A stretch of 64,000 bases of DNA from Gloeocapsopsis dulcis (GCF_032163395.1 NZ_CP119968.1:1163501-1227500); one strand, 5' to 3'; shown: positions 1 through 9,544, counted from the stretch's first letter. Notes: generated by a model from the letters alone, not told the origin. Numbers and translations: made by a program.

Positions 1-497
1 TTCTCAATGTACAGGTTCATCACTTTGTTAACAATCGCTGCAGCTTCTTCTGGATCTTCACTTTGATAAGAAATCTGCAACACATCTGTCAAGGGAACAT
101 TCCTAGCGTTAATTCTATTTGCCAGCACCTGTGGTTTAATGAGTGCACCACTATCATTCCTCAAATTAAGTGCTGTAATCGTTTTCTCAATAAAAGGCAC
201 AGAGCGAATGATTTCGATTTCTGTGTTGAGCGGATTGGCTTTTGCTGCTATTGCTTCTAGCTCACCAACGTTGATATCTTTTAAACCAGAGATTGCCGTT
301 GTTCTATCTGCTCTTTTGAATAAGAGCTTTCCTTGCGCTTCGTATACAGGTCTTTGCATTGAAGCAAGTACGGTTGCTACGGCTACAACGACGCCAAATA
401 CACCTGCCGCAGGTAACCAGCGCCGTTTTAAAATCAACCAAACTCTTTTCAGGTCTATGTCGATAGTTTCGTTAGATTCCATAACCGACTCATCCAT
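1..497 (-). CDS. GumC/Wzz-family polysaccharide co-polymerase, N-terminal part (runs off left edge)
   Basis: Partial gene; about 165 codons are visible and the 3' end lies outside the window. The protein starts MDESVMESNETIDIDLKRVW, followed by a basic stretch, one membrane segment (about residues 30-48) and then the periplasmic Wzz-like domain with the pattern VYEAQGKLLFK and a region about conserved endpoints and IINRN-like loops. This is the arrangement of chain-length regulators and BY-kinase partners in exopolysaccharide export across the inner membrane. A second in-frame ATG at codon 6 is an equally good start. An upstream in-frame stop lies near 534, so the gene cannot begin much earlier. 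The plus-strand reading frames here are shadows. Confidence 0.8.
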   Translation of the reverse strand, partial: MDESVMESNETIDIDLKRVWLILKRRWLPAAGVFGVVVAVATVLASMQRPVYEAQGKLLFKRADRTTAISGLKDINVGELEAIAAKANPLNTEIEIIRSVPFIEKTITALNLRNDSGALIKPQVLANRINARNVPLTDVLQISYQSEDPEEAAAIVNKVMNLYIE

Positions 498-672
498 ATG
501 TAAAGGGCGGACAGGTGTGTTTCGCCAATCAGCCTATCGTAGCTTTTTAAAAATGTCCACGCTGTACTGTTATTAGCTATACACTACTAGTAAAAATTCC
601 CTGTAAATCTGTATAGGTAATTATACCAGTTTGCTGAATTGAGAAAGGGAAGACATTAAAAGATCATTATAG

Positions 673-1959
673 TTAATTCATTGCGTTTGTTTTTCTTGTA
701 CCCAATACAAATTTACTCAAAAAAAAGTAAACGATGGCAGCAGCGACGATGCCATTAATTGGCTTAATCCCAGGTGCAGCCCAGGCGATCGCTGAAGCGA
801 TAAGATAAGCAATAATTCCTGCCCAGTTAAATGGTGGTTGACTTTGTTCTAATGTAGGAAATTGTCCTCGGCGGAGCAACCAATAATCTGACATGACAAC
901 ACCTCCGATTGGGGGAATAAATGTGCCAAGCAAAATTAAGTAAGGAACTAACAAATTATAAATTCCACCCCAAGCCAGTACTAAAGCCACAGTCGCACCA
1001 CCCAGAACAAAGGCAGTACGCTTATTTGTGCGAAACATATGCGCGCCTGCTACTGAAAAAGCGTAGATAGTGTTGTCTTGTGTTGTCCACATATTCAAGA
1101 ACAACAGTACTAATCCCCAAAACAGCAATCCTTGCTGAGCCATGACTTGTACAATATCTTCATTACCATAAACTAAGGCACAGAACGCACCACTAAAAAT
1201 CAGTAAGCCATTGGCAAGGAAAAAAGCAGCTAGAGTACTCCAAAATGCTGTGCGCCCATTCTTAGCAAAACGACTCCAATTTGTGGCTTGAGTTCCACCA
1301 GAAACAAAAGTACCGACAATAATCGTGATCGCTTCACCAAGTCCGAGTTGCTGTTCGGGAACAATTGCTTGTAAACCAGTTAAGCCACCAACATCTCTGG
1401 CGGCGATCGCCAAACTCCAAAACATTAGAAGCAGCATTGCCGGAACCGCAATCCGACTGAGCCAGTCCATTGCCTGATAACCAATGTAAGCAGTTGAGCA
1501 GAAAAAATATGTAAAAAAGAGGATAATCAACCAATTAAAAGAGCTTGGAACTCCAGCTAATTGATTGAGTAAGTCTGCCATTAATGCTGAACCCCAAGCA
1601 TACCAACCAATTTGCGTAAAGCCTAAAATAAAATCAACCCAACGCGAACCAACGCTACCGAAACTAAAGCGTGCCATCAGCACCGTACTTAAACCACTAC
1701 GCGCCGCGATGTAGCTGAGTAATCCCGCATAAAGACCTAAGAGCAGATTACCTGCCACAATCAAACTGACTAATTCAGGAAAGCGGAATGCTGGACCAAC
1801 TCTACCGCCAGCGAACAAAGTACCAGAGTATAACGTAAAACCAATGAGCAAAGGAGCCAACGACCAAAGTGATTTACGAGCATCTAGGGGGACAGTACTA
1901 AGAGGATAATCTTCATTAACTTGCGATCGCGCCGCTAATTGTTCCGATGTGCTACTCAT
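673..1959 (-). CDS. codB: CodB-like cytosine/nucleobase permease (NCS1 family)
   Basis: 428-residue integral membrane protein with about 12 hydrophobic segments. Collinear with E. coli CodB: similar patches include ARFSFGSVGS after the third helix, GTFVSGGTQATNWSRF in the middle, LNMWTTQDNTIYA, and IPPIGGVVMSDY near the C-terminus. NCS1 carriers import cytosine, uracil, allantoin or related compounds with a cation. It is last in a minus-strand run behind the AllA-like gene and upp, so a pyrimidine substrate fits the neighbourhood. The exact substrate cannot be read from sequence. Start ATG 1959 leaves an N-terminal cytosolic tail of about 30 residues, normal for the family. Confidence 0.85.
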   Translation of the reverse strand: MSSTSEQLAARSQVNEDYPLSTVPLDARKSLWSLAPLLIGFTLYSGTLFAGGRVGPAFRFPELVSLIVAGNLLLGLYAGLLSYIAARSGLSTVLMARFSFGSVGSRWVDFILGFTQIGWYAWGSALMADLLNQLAGVPSSFNWLIILFFTYFFCSTAYIGYQAMDWLSRIAVPAMLLLMFWSLAIAARDVGGLTGLQAIVPEQQLGLGEAITIIVGTFVSGGTQATNWSRFAKNGRTAFWSTLAAFFLANGLLIFSGAFCALVYGNEDIVQVMAQQGLLFWGLVLLFLNMWTTQDNTIYAFSVAGAHMFRTNKRTAFVLGGATVALVLAWGGIYNLLVPYLILLGTFIPPIGGVVMSDYWLLRRGQFPTLEQSQPPFNWAGIIAYLIASAIAWAAPGIKPINGIVAAAIVYFFLSKFVLGTRKTNAMN

Positions 1960-2066
1960 AAAAAATCATAAATTATTATTGCAGCTATCTTGACTCTGAG
2001 TGGCATCTAAGAACCGTATTCTAGTTAACTAGATGTAAAGTAACTACTCACCACTGCCATTAGCCA

Positions 2067-2558
2067 CTAAACAATTTCCCATTCCAGATTCGCGTGCTGC
2101 AAGAAATTATAGGTATCGTGGTCGTTGATGTTGGTATCACTGAGTTCTAGATTATAGAAATCGATAAACTCATGGTCAAAGTAAGGTCCAGCGTGCCAAG
2201 TCCCGACTTCTAACTTAATAAAGCGATCGCCTGGAATGCGAAAAGCTGCAATTTGATCGAGTTCTGGCTGCGTAGCAGAAGTTGGGGGTGCAACAGCTAG
2301 TAACCATTCCTTTCCTGCAAGTGAACCCAAACATTGAGTACATTTGAGGTGACGGGTAATTGTGTAAAACTTACGCCCGCGTTGATGCAAGCGCATAATG
2401 TAAAAGCGAGGAATGCCATTATGCAATACTAACTGCGCATCAGTGCAGTCATAAGCCTTACCATCGGTACTTGCAGAAATAACTTGACCATAAGGCTGAA
2501 AGTTTGTCGGTGTAATTAACTGCGCGGTTAATTGCTTGAGCAAGTTAGCTGGAGCCAT
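2067..2558 (-). CDS. Ureidoglycolate lyase-like protein (AllA family)
   Basis: 163 residues, the usual length of the AllA/DAL3 cupin-like family that releases urea from ureidoglycolate. Visible family features are the opening ITPTNFQPYGQVI, the central hydrophobic strand WLLAVAPP, and the late segment FRIPGDRFIKLEVGTWHAGP with the conserved Trp-His, followed by FIDFYNLEL. No other allantoin-degradation gene is present. The neighbours upp (37 bp upstream) and a CodB-like carrier, with URC1/URC4 homologues beyond, suggest that it cleaves a ureido intermediate of uracil breakdown rather than true ureidoglycolate. The family call is firm; the substrate is inference. Confidence 0.8.
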   Translation of the reverse strand: MAPANLLKQLTAQLITPTNFQPYGQVISASTDGKAYDCTDAQLVLHNGIPRFYIMRLHQRGRKFYTITRHLKCTQCLGSLAGKEWLLAVAPPTSATQPELDQIAAFRIPGDRFIKLEVGTWHAGPYFDHEFIDFYNLELSDTNINDHDTYNFLQHANLEWEIV

Positions 2559-2594
2559 AAATTAAACTCCTTTATCGATCACTCTCATCATGAC

Positions 2595-3230
2595 TTAATG
2601 CGTACCAAATAGGCGATCGCCTGCATCACCTAATCCTGGCACAATGTATCCATGCTCGTCTAATTTTTCGTCAATCGCAGCTGTATATATTGGGACATCA
2701 GGGTGTTGCTCGTGAAAATGCTCAATTCCTTCGGGCGCAGCAAGCAAACAAACAAACTTCAAAGAAGCAGGGTTTGTTGACTTCAAGCGTGTCACCGCTG
2801 CTGCTGCAGAGTTTCCTGTTGCCAGCATCGGATCGACAACTAACATATCACGCTGCTCGACATCGTGAGGTACTTTGAAATAGTATTCAATTGCAATCAG
2901 TGTTTTGGGGTCACGGTACAAACCAATATGCCCTACCCTAGCTGAAGGCATTAACTCTAACATTCCATCTAAAATTCCCTGTCCTGCTCTTAAGATCGAG
3001 ACAATCACCAGCTTTTTGTCTGGTGCTAATAGGGGAGCTTCCATTGTCGCTAAAGGCGTTTTAATCGTTTCACTTTTTAATGGTAAGTCTCGTGTAACTT
3101 CATAGGCTAACAACAAACTAATTTCCTTTAAAAGCGTGCGAAATTTGGCTGTACTAGTTTCTGCTTTGCGCATTAGTGTCAGCTTGTGTTGAATTAAGGG
3201 ATGGTTAATGATAGTTACTTCAGCTTTCAT
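2595..3230 (-). CDS. upp: Uracil phosphoribosyltransferase
   Basis: 211 residues, full length for bacterial Upp, which makes UMP from uracil and PRPP. The PRPP-binding loop [15 protein letters not shown] lies at about residues 131-145 and the uracil-binding C-terminal motif [17 protein letters not shown] closes the protein. SILRAGQG in the middle is also typical. It heads the minus-strand run upp - AllA-like - codB with short spacers, so these are probably co-transcribed. In the URC route of uracil catabolism this enzyme performs the first committed step, which agrees with URC1 and URC4 homologues 1.1 to 3.6 kb upstream on the same strand. Confidence 0.95.
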   Translation of the reverse strand: MKAEVTIINHPLIQHKLTLMRKAETSTAKFRTLLKEISLLLAYEVTRDLPLKSETIKTPLATMEAPLLAPDKKLVIVSILRAGQGILDGMLELMPSARVGHIGLYRDPKTLIAIEYYFKVPHDVEQRDMLVVDPMLATGNSAAAAVTRLKSTNPASLKFVCLLAAPEGIEHFHEQHPDVPIYTAAIDEKLDEHGYIVPGLGDAGDRLFGTH

Positions 3231-3415
3231 AGTTCAAGAATTAATTGATGAGAGAATATTTAAACATACTTTACATTTACGCATGAAAATTCTTTGTAGA
3301 CAGTATATTTGATTGACATTTTTATAAGATTTTTTTTGTTTGTAAAGTGTTTTTTCGATTACTAATATCATTTTTTTGGCCTGATATAGTAATTAAAATA
3401 ATGAACAATTAAGTA

Positions 3416-4204
3416 ATGACTACCTTTAAAAAACCTGAGATACACAGTAAGTTTATCCTGGTAACAACGCAAAGGAGTGGCTCAACTTGGGTAATAGATA
3501 TGCTCAACAGTCACCCAGAAATAGCTGCGTATGGTGAGCTGTTTTTAAATAATGGAAAAGGTACACCAGCATGGTGTGGCGAGAAAGATATTGTTTTTTG
3601 GAATACTTACTTTGAAAATATCAAATTTCCTGGTAAAAAAATAATTAAGCCTTTATTTATTTTCAACTACTTAAATCAAGTATATTCTCAAAAATATTTT
3701 ATAAAGTCTGTTGGGTTTAAACTGATGTATCAGCAGATGAGTAAATATCGTTATGGGTTGCTGGCATACATCTTATTTAACAAAGTGTCTATCATTCATC
3801 TCATCAGAGCAAACCATTTAGATGTAATCTTATCTCAAAGTGCAGCCTGCGTGAGAGGTGTATATCATTCACGCGATAGAGAAAACATAGAAGATGTCAA
3901 AATTAATTTGGATACATTGGAGTTAGTTGATAGACTAAAACAACAGGAAAAGCAAATTTGTAAAGCTAAAAATTGGTACTCTAACCTGGGTTTACCATAT
4001 ATGGAAGTAACATATGAAGATTTAGCTACTAATAAAAGTACTTTTAATAAAATACTAGATTTTATAGGAATTGAGCATCAGGCAATGAAGCTATCTTCTT
4101 CTTTAAAAAAGATAAATCCTAAATCTCATGCTGAACTTATCGCGAATTATGAAAGTGTCAAAGCTACTTTACAAGCAACTCACTTTTATCAGTTTCTCAG
4201 GTAA
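3416..4204 (+). CDS. Sulfotransferase family protein
   Basis: 262 residues. The N-terminal PAPS 5'-phosphosulfate loop reads LVTTQRSGSTWVIDMLNSHP (about residues 16-35) and the 3'-phosphate region is HLIRANHLDVILSQ near residue 127, as in Stf0/heparan-type sulfotransferases. The enzyme would move sulfate from PAPS to a glycan, lipid or small acceptor in the cytosol; the acceptor is unknown. The gene is conspicuously AT-rich (runs of A and T, Lys/Asn-rich protein) and stands on the opposite strand inside an otherwise minus-strand pyrimidine block. Both points suggest later insertion, possibly by transfer. Confidence 0.8.
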   Translation: MTTFKKPEIHSKFILVTTQRSGSTWVIDMLNSHPEIAAYGELFLNNGKGTPAWCGEKDIVFWNTYFENIKFPGKKIIKPLFIFNYLNQVYSQKYFIKSVGFKLMYQQMSKYRYGLLAYILFNKVSIIHLIRANHLDVILSQSAACVRGVYHSRDRENIEDVKINLDTLELVDRLKQQEKQICKAKNWYSNLGLPYMEVTYEDLATNKSTFNKILDFIGIEHQAMKLSSSLKKINPKSHAELIANYESVKATLQATHFYQFLR

Positions 4205-4211
4205 GATAGTT

Positions 4212-4250
4212 TAAAAAAAATCCTTTGAGGGTAGGTATAATGCCGACCCT
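4212..4250 (-). terminator. Probable terminator of the URC1-URC4 transcript
   Basis: Read on the minus strand, a hairpin (AGGGT..GG / CC..ACCCT, 4228-4250, one internal mismatch) is followed by a run of eight T (4213-4220 on the plus strand is all A). It sits about 60 bp after the DUF1688 stop, as expected for an intrinsic terminator. Confidence 0.55.
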
Positions 4251-4310
4251 AAATTGAAGATTGAAAAATCTTAAACGTTGTCTTTAAAAGAAAGTAATAA
4301 ATACCTCAAT

Positions 4311-5546
4311 TCAAAAGACAGTGCCATCACTTTCAATTTGAATAGGAGGAACACCACTTCTTAAATAGGCAGCAATTTTTCGTCCTGCACTCCAAGTCCC
4401 ACCTTGGAGAACTTTGACAAGTGGTAATTCTTTGTCATTCATACCCAATTTTGAGCGGATGGTAGCAGCAATATAGTCTAATGAAATCACTGTTAAAGCG
4501 CGCCACTCAACAATGATTTCTGAATCTACTGAGTGTGGCTGTTGCAAGACGTTTGAGTGTTTAGGCTGCAACAGTCCGAGATCGAGGCATAAACCACCAT
4601 TGCGATACTCTGGTAATCCAGTTAAGGCATCGAGACCAGTAATTTCTAAGCCTAATTCTTGTAGTGGTTCTAGTAAAGAATAAGTCAGCCACTGCGAAAG
4701 TTTGTGGAATGGTACTAATCCTGAACTCAAATTCTGAGTGTCAGCGATCGCAGAGTGACGCCAGACATCACCGAGATTGATGCCAGAAATTTGTAGCCTT
4801 CCTGTCCAAATATCACCCAATCCTGCCAACACTGCCCTAAAAACTGCTTCAGCCGTTAGTTGTCCATTGGTTGCTTTTGCTAACAAGTAGTTGACTAACC
4901 CTCCAGGACGAGGATTATCATTGCCAAACAGTTGCGGACGATCAACCATTGCTTGTCCTAAGCGACGCAACAGCTGCACTCTACCAGGTAAACCTACTAG
5001 CGGATTTTTGTCGCTGATCTGAAAACCAGCAGCGAGAACATCTGCTGTTATTTTTTGCAACCCCAGCGCATCTGCTTGCAACTTGTCAGAATGGCTTGAA
5101 AAAGTTCCCTGACAAAACATCTGAAAACTGGCGACAGCTAGTCCTTCTGAGCGGCTGAATACTAAATCAGTACCAGGTTCATGATACTGCCAAACTGCTC
5201 CTGCGCCAGCATCGAGCAAGACGCTGACAACAGCTAAATCGAATTTTGCCTGTGCTTTGGCAAGGGGTGTCAATTCCAATAACTGTTGATCTAGCTGTGC
5301 TAAATGAGTCCCAACTTGAAAATGACGCCAGCGGCTATGAAAGGGAATTTGTAAATCTGGATAGTCTTCACGAATAACCTGAATAACATAATCTGCTACT
5401 CGTTCTAACTGCGTTAAATCGCAGCGAAAATGCTCTAGGCGATCCTCACACCCTAAATCAAATAGAATACTACAGCGATCGCGAATTGCTTTAGGCGAAC
5501 GTAAGTAGGCGATTTCCTCAAATTCCTTCTTCCCCAGCATCCCCAA
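4311..5546 (-). CDS. DUF1688 protein, URC4-like (uracil catabolism)
   Basis: 411-residue DUF1688 protein, the bacterial counterpart of yeast URC4. URC4 is required in the URC pathway that breaks uracil down to urea and a three-carbon acid; its reaction is not settled. Recognisable stretches are AYLRSPKAIRDRC near the N-terminus, FDLAVVSVLLDAGAGAVWQY in the first third, LLRRLGQAMV in the middle and the conserved GGTWSAGRKIAAYLR near the C-terminus. It follows the URC1-like gene by 23 bp on the same strand, so the two are co-transcribed. The URC1-URC4 pairing is the main support for a role in pyrimidine use. Confidence 0.85.
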   Translation of the reverse strand: MGMLGKKEFEEIAYLRSPKAIRDRCSILFDLGCEDRLEHFRCDLTQLERVADYVIQVIREDYPDLQIPFHSRWRHFQVGTHLAQLDQQLLELTPLAKAQAKFDLAVVSVLLDAGAGAVWQYHEPGTDLVFSRSEGLAVASFQMFCQGTFSSHSDKLQADALGLQKITADVLAAGFQISDKNPLVGLPGRVQLLRRLGQAMVDRPQLFGNDNPRPGGLVNYLLAKATNGQLTAEAVFRAVLAGLGDIWTGRLQISGINLGDVWRHSAIADTQNLSSGLVPFHKLSQWLTYSLLEPLQELGLEITGLDALTGLPEYRNGGLCLDLGLLQPKHSNVLQQPHSVDSEIIVEWRALTVISLDYIAATIRSKLGMNDKELPLVKVLQGGTWSAGRKIAAYLRSGVPPIQIESDGTVF

Positions 5547-5569
5547 CTTCCCCTACTACCATTACGAGA

Positions 5570-6826
5570 TTAATCCAGCCCTCGCCCTTTAATCTCAGCT
5601 AAAGTTGTGGTATCAGCCACTTCTCCATCGGTATAGTATCCGGCTGCTTTTTTCGCCTCAATTTCTACTCTTGCATCTTGAGGAATCAACTCCTCTGGAA
5701 TTGGTACGCGCTCAACGATCTCAATTCCAGACTGCGTAACCGCATCGTATTTCAAATTACTCATCGATACCATGCGATCAATGCGCGTAACTCCTAACCA
5801 ATGCAAGACATCAGGCATCAGTTCTTGAAAGCGCATATCTTGCACACCAGCAACGCATTCGGTTCGTGCAAAATAAGCATCAGCGCGATCGCCTCCTGAT
5901 TGACGTTTACGAGCGTTATAAACTAAAAACTTTGTTACTTCTCCTAAAGCGCGTCCTTCTTTGCGGCAATAGATGATGACACCAGCACCCCCTTCTTGGG
6001 CAGTCTGCACGCACACTTCGATACCATGAACTAAATAAGGACGACACGTACAAATATCAGAGCCAAAAACATCAGAACCGTTACATTCATCATGAACTCT
6101 CACGGCTAGAGGTTTATCAGGATCGGCGATCGCTGCAACATCTCCAATGATATATACAGTAATACCGCCAATAGGTGGTAAAAATACTTCTAAATCAGAC
6201 CGCGTGACTAACTCTGGGAACATACCACCAGTTTGCTCAAACAAGGCACGACGTAAATCGGCTTCAGTTATCCCAAAGCGCTGCGCAATTCCTGGTAAAT
6301 ACCAGACAGGATCAATTGCAGCTTTTGTGACCACTAAATCACCGCGTGGTTTAAGAATTTCACCATCGATGCGCAATCGTCCGGCTGTTACGGCGACTTG
6401 TAACTCCGGCATATTGATATGAGCTTTAGTAATTGCGATCGTTGGTCGGATATCATAACCTTGCTCGTAGTAGGACGTAAACACTTCTCCTACCATTGCC
6501 CCAAAGGGATCGAGTGAGACAATTTTTTCTGGATCTGCCCAACTCGGATGTGGTCCAATTTGCTCGACAGGAGATGTGTTTGTCAGATCTGCACGATAAT
6601 CCGATTGCAGTACTCCTCTTGCGACTGCCAAAGCACGATAAACTGCATAACTACCTGAATGAGTACCAATAACATTGCGATGTGCTGGATTTGTCAATGT
6701 CGCGATAATTGGACCCCGATGAGCGGGATCTGCGCTTCCCCAAGAAATTGGAATCGGTTTAGGACCAAAATTGCTGGGGTGTGACGTGAGCACAATATGC
6801 CGTGGAACGTGCTTTTTGTTTGGCAT
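5570..6826 (-). CDS. GTP cyclohydrolase II homologue, URC1-type
   Basis: 418 residues. The C-terminal half is a GTP cyclohydrolase II (RibA) domain with the zinc cysteines C248, C259 and C261 (C-x10-C-x-C) and the segment RKEGRALGEV, where classical RibA has QEGRGIG. The first 200 residues are a URC1-type extension and not the DHBP synthase (RibB) domain found in riboflavin enzymes. TNNPRK of riboflavin enzymes is replaced by SMSNLKYDA. These changes, and the adjoining DUF1688 gene, point to the URC1 branch, which works on a uracil-derived nucleotide rather than in riboflavin synthesis. Start ATG 6826 is favoured. Confidence 0.88.
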   Translation of the reverse strand: MPNKKHVPRHIVLTSHPSNFGPKPIPISWGSADPAHRGPIIATLTNPAHRNVIGTHSGSYAVYRALAVARGVLQSDYRADLTNTSPVEQIGPHPSWADPEKIVSLDPFGAMVGEVFTSYYEQGYDIRPTIAITKAHINMPELQVAVTAGRLRIDGEILKPRGDLVVTKAAIDPVWYLPGIAQRFGITEADLRRALFEQTGGMFPELVTRSDLEVFLPPIGGITVYIIGDVAAIADPDKPLAVRVHDECNGSDVFGSDICTCRPYLVHGIEVCVQTAQEGGAGVIIYCRKEGRALGEVTKFLVYNARKRQSGGDRADAYFARTECVAGVQDMRFQELMPDVLHWLGVTRIDRMVSMSNLKYDAVTQSGIEIVERVPIPEELIPQDARVEIEAKKAAGYYTDGEVADTTTLAEIKGRGLD

Positions 6827-7152
6827 AGTATGAAGATAGGTTTTAAATTAAGAAGCTTGGCGACTAAAGTCACGATTAAATTAAAGCCATTGGGTTTAGC
6901 TAATTGCCAATTGCTTTCATAAGTTTTATCTGTATAGCTGCGGTTGAGAACCGCTAAGTTTTTCTCTGTCAAACTGACATTAGTTTAAGTTCATCATCAT
7001 AAGACTTTTGTCAAGGAGTTGCCAAGCAGGTCTTAAGCAAAAGCGATCGCATTTTAACTTGATGCAGTCAAGCAGCGATCGCTCAATTCGGATTTAAAAG
7101 GAGTTTAAAACCACTTACGAGGTTCAAGATCTTTACATCCCTGACCCCTTCT
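6827..7152. other. Spacer between the URC1-like gene and apcF
   Basis: 326 bp carrying the promoter region of the minus-strand URC block and the 3' flank of apcF. Two HIP1 or HIP1-like octamers occur near 7043 and 7074. No convincing gene or hairpin terminator was seen. Confidence 0.4.
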
Positions 7153-7662
7153 TTAAATATCTTGTTCGCCCAACTCGCTGGTCATATAGTCAAACGGCTC
7201 ATCTATGAAATTCGTGTCACTAACTCCTGCGGCTGCGACTTGCTCTTTAACAATGTTCTTCATGATTTGAATACCTTGAATCGTTGGACCGATTGGCACT
7301 CCTAGAGAATTGTAAGTTTCTCGCAAGCCTTGCAACACCCGTTCATCCAAGACATCCATACTACCAGCCACTAACGCATAGGTAGCATAGCGTAGGTAAT
7401 AGTCCATATCGCGCAAGCAAGCGGCATATCGCCGTGTTGTATAGGCATTACCACCAGGGCGAATCAGTTCTGGTAGTTCGTCAAACAACTGAGAACCTGA
7501 ACGCTTGACAATTGTAGCTGCATTGCCATTAATTGCAGCAGCAGCTTGGATTCGTGCTGTACCTGTTTCAAAATAGGATTTTAGCCGTTCCATCGCATCT
7601 CGGTCAAAGTACCGACCTGCTACATCATAAGTTCCAATTAAATTTGTTACCGCGTCCCGCAT
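7153..7662 (-). CDS. apcF: Allophycocyanin beta-18 subunit, phycobilisome core
   Basis: 169-residue phycobiliprotein. It has the globin-like fold signatures of allophycocyanin beta chains: the chromophore cysteine and the beta-84 type segment YAACLRDMDYYLRYATYALVAG, the preceding Asn of NAYTTRRY that is methylated in beta subunits, and GSMDVLDERVLQGLRETYNSLGVP. The divergent residues and the C-terminal FIDEPFDYMTSEL match ApcF (beta-18) rather than ApcB. It forms part of the terminal emitter trimer in the phycobilisome core and binds one phycocyanobilin. It stands alone, divergent from glnA, as apcF commonly does. Confidence 0.9.
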   Translation of the reverse strand: MRDAVTNLIGTYDVAGRYFDRDAMERLKSYFETGTARIQAAAAINGNAATIVKRSGSQLFDELPELIRPGGNAYTTRRYAACLRDMDYYLRYATYALVAGSMDVLDERVLQGLRETYNSLGVPIGPTIQGIQIMKNIVKEQVAAAGVSDTNFIDEPFDYMTSELGEQDI

Positions 7663-8095
7663 GAAATTGATCTCCGAATTCCTATTTGTGGTTTGATATT
7701 CTTGATTTGATTTTTTGTACCTAGTATTTATGATTATGGTGCCTGAACTATGAAATAGCCCTCAGGCAACTTACTCGCTACTTATGGATTTTATGCCAAT
7801 TTGACTACTGATTTGAGATTTTAACTCTGAGATTTTATGAATGATGTTGTTTCGTACTGCATCTTTACGATCGTCTTACTCGGTGATTTTTAACTCCACA
7901 AGCCGTATTGTTAAGCAAAAGGAGTCATTTTCACAATCTTTCGCAAAGAATCCTAATAGAATCAACAAAAACAGATTTTTGTATAATAGACTACAAAACT
8001 GCCCCCAATTCTATCCTTAGGATGATCCAAAAGTGGCACAGTTTAGTCTGAACATAACGCTAGCGGCAGCAGGATAAAAAAGTTAAGGAGTTACC
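7663..8095. promoter_or_regulatory. Divergent promoter region apcF / glnA
   Basis: 433 bp between two divergent, highly expressed genes. It includes the NtcA site and -10 element listed separately for glnA. No RNA gene was recognised. The last 12 bases before glnA contain the ribosome-binding sequence aaggag. Confidence 0.6.
7981..8023 (+). promoter_or_regulatory. NtcA-activated promoter of glnA
   Basis: GTATAATAGACTAC at 7981-7994 is a perfect GTA-N8-TAC NtcA box. TAGGAT at 8018-8023 fits the TAN3T -10 element with a 23-base gap, the standard class II NtcA layout. It lies 102 bp before the glnA start. NtcA activation of glnA under nitrogen limitation is well established in cyanobacteria. 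Confidence 0.9.
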
Positions 8096-9520
8096 ATGTC
8101 TGAAGAGAAAACCCCGCAAGATGTCTTGAAGATGATTCAAGACGAAAACATTGAACTGATCGATTTAAAATTTGTCGATCCCCTAGGTACGTGGCAGCAT
8201 CTTACCGTACATAAATCGCTGATTGAAGAAGAAAGCTTTAGTGAAGGGGTGGCGTTTGATGGCTCCAGTATTCGTGGCTGGAAGTCAATTCATGAATCAG
8301 ACATGGCGATGCGACCAGATCCCAATACTGCCTGGATTGACCCCTTTATGGCAGACAAAACACTATCGCTGATTTGTACGATTTTAGAGCCACGTACAGG
8401 AGAACTTTACGATCGCTGTCCGCGCGCGATCGCCCAAAAAGCGTTAGATTTCCTCCAAGCTGCAAATCTTGGTGATACAGCATTCTTTGGTCCCGAAGCA
8501 GAATTTTTCATTTTTGATGATGTCCGCTTCGACCAAACTGAAAACAAGAGCTACTACTATGTAGATTCTGCTGAAGGTCGTTGGAATTCGGGTCGCGAGG
8601 AAGCAGGTGGTAACTTAGGCTATAAACCTCGCTACAAAGAAGGGTACTTCCCTGTTTCGCCCACTGACTCGTTGCAAGACATGCGCAGTGAAATGCTGCT
8701 AACAATGGCAAAGTGCGGTGTCGTGATTGAAAAGCATCACCACGAAGTTGCTACAGGCGGTCAGTGCGAGTTAGGCTTTAGGTTTGCCCCGTTAATTAAA
8801 GCGGCTGATGACTTAATGACGTACAAGTATGTCATCAAAAACGTCGCCAAGAAATATGGTAAAACTGTCACCTTCATGCCCAAGCCAATCTTTAACGATA
8901 ACGGTTCGGGGATGCACACCCACCAATCAATTTGGAAAGAAGGTCAACCATTATTTGCAGGCGATCGCTATGCCGGCTTAAGTCAAATGGCACTGCATTA
9001 CATCGGTGGAATCTTAAAACACGCCCCTGCATTGTTAGCTTTTACCAATCCCAGCACGAACTCTTATAAGCGTCTAGTTCCTGGTTTTGAAGCACCTGTA
9101 AACTTGGCATACTCCCAAGGCAACCGTTCAGCTTCGGTGCGAATTCCCATTGCTTCTAACCCCAAGGCAAAGCGTTTAGAGTTCCGTTGTCCTGATGCTA
9201 CCGCCAACCCTTATCTTGCGTTTGCGGCAATGCTATGCGCTGGTATCGACGGTATCAAGAATGAAATTGATCCTGGCGATCCTTTAGATGTAGATATTTA
9301 CGAACTTAGCCCTGAAGAGTTGGCAAAAGTTCCCTCGACACCAGGTTCTTTACTTGAGGCTTTACAAGCACTCGAAGACGATCATAGCTTCCTCACATCT
9401 ACTGGTGTGTTTACTGAAGACTTCATCACTAACTGGATTACGTACAAGATTGACAAAGAAATCAACCCAATGCGGCTACGTCCTCATCCCTATGAGTTTG
9501 CCCTCTACTACGACGTCTAG
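8096..9520 (+). CDS. glnA: Glutamine synthetase type I
   Basis: 474 residues, the GSI length. It condenses ammonium and glutamate to glutamine with ATP and is the entry point of ammonium in cyanobacteria. Visible signatures are FDGSSIRGW near residue 55, the metal/ATP site EAEFFIFDD, the [10 protein letters not shown] and [12 protein letters not shown] active-site blocks, [15 protein letters not shown], and the C-terminal [31 protein letters not shown] near the end resembles the adenylylation-loop region. It is monocistronic, with an NtcA promoter before it and a terminator after it. No gif inhibitor gene is visible in the window. Confidence 0.97.
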   Translation: MSEEKTPQDVLKMIQDENIELIDLKFVDPLGTWQHLTVHKSLIEEESFSEGVAFDGSSIRGWKSIHESDMAMRPDPNTAWIDPFMADKTLSLICTILEPRTGELYDRCPRAIAQKALDFLQAANLGDTAFFGPEAEFFIFDDVRFDQTENKSYYYVDSAEGRWNSGREEAGGNLGYKPRYKEGYFPVSPTDSLQDMRSEMLLTMAKCGVVIEKHHHEVATGGQCELGFRFAPLIKAADDLMTYKYVIKNVAKKYGKTVTFMPKPIFNDNGSGMHTHQSIWKEGQPLFAGDRYAGLSQMALHYIGGILKHAPALLAFTNPSTNSYKRLVPGFEAPVNLAYSQGNRSASVRIPIASNPKAKRLEFRCPDATANPYLAFAAMLCAGIDGIKNEIDPGDPLDVDIYELSPEELAKVPSTPGSLLEALQALEDDHSFLTSTGVFTEDFITNWITYKIDKEINPMRLRPHPYEFALYYDV

Positions 9521-9544
9521 TCTCTATTGCTGAAATTACATCTT

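Noticed and set aside
139-576. Plus-strand reading frame of 145 codons
   Set aside because: Shadow of the GumC/Wzz gene on the minus strand (1-497), which has the family pattern; the plus frame has none.
1334-1534. Minus-strand frame inside the permease gene
   Set aside because: Other frame of the CodB-like gene, no family resemblance.
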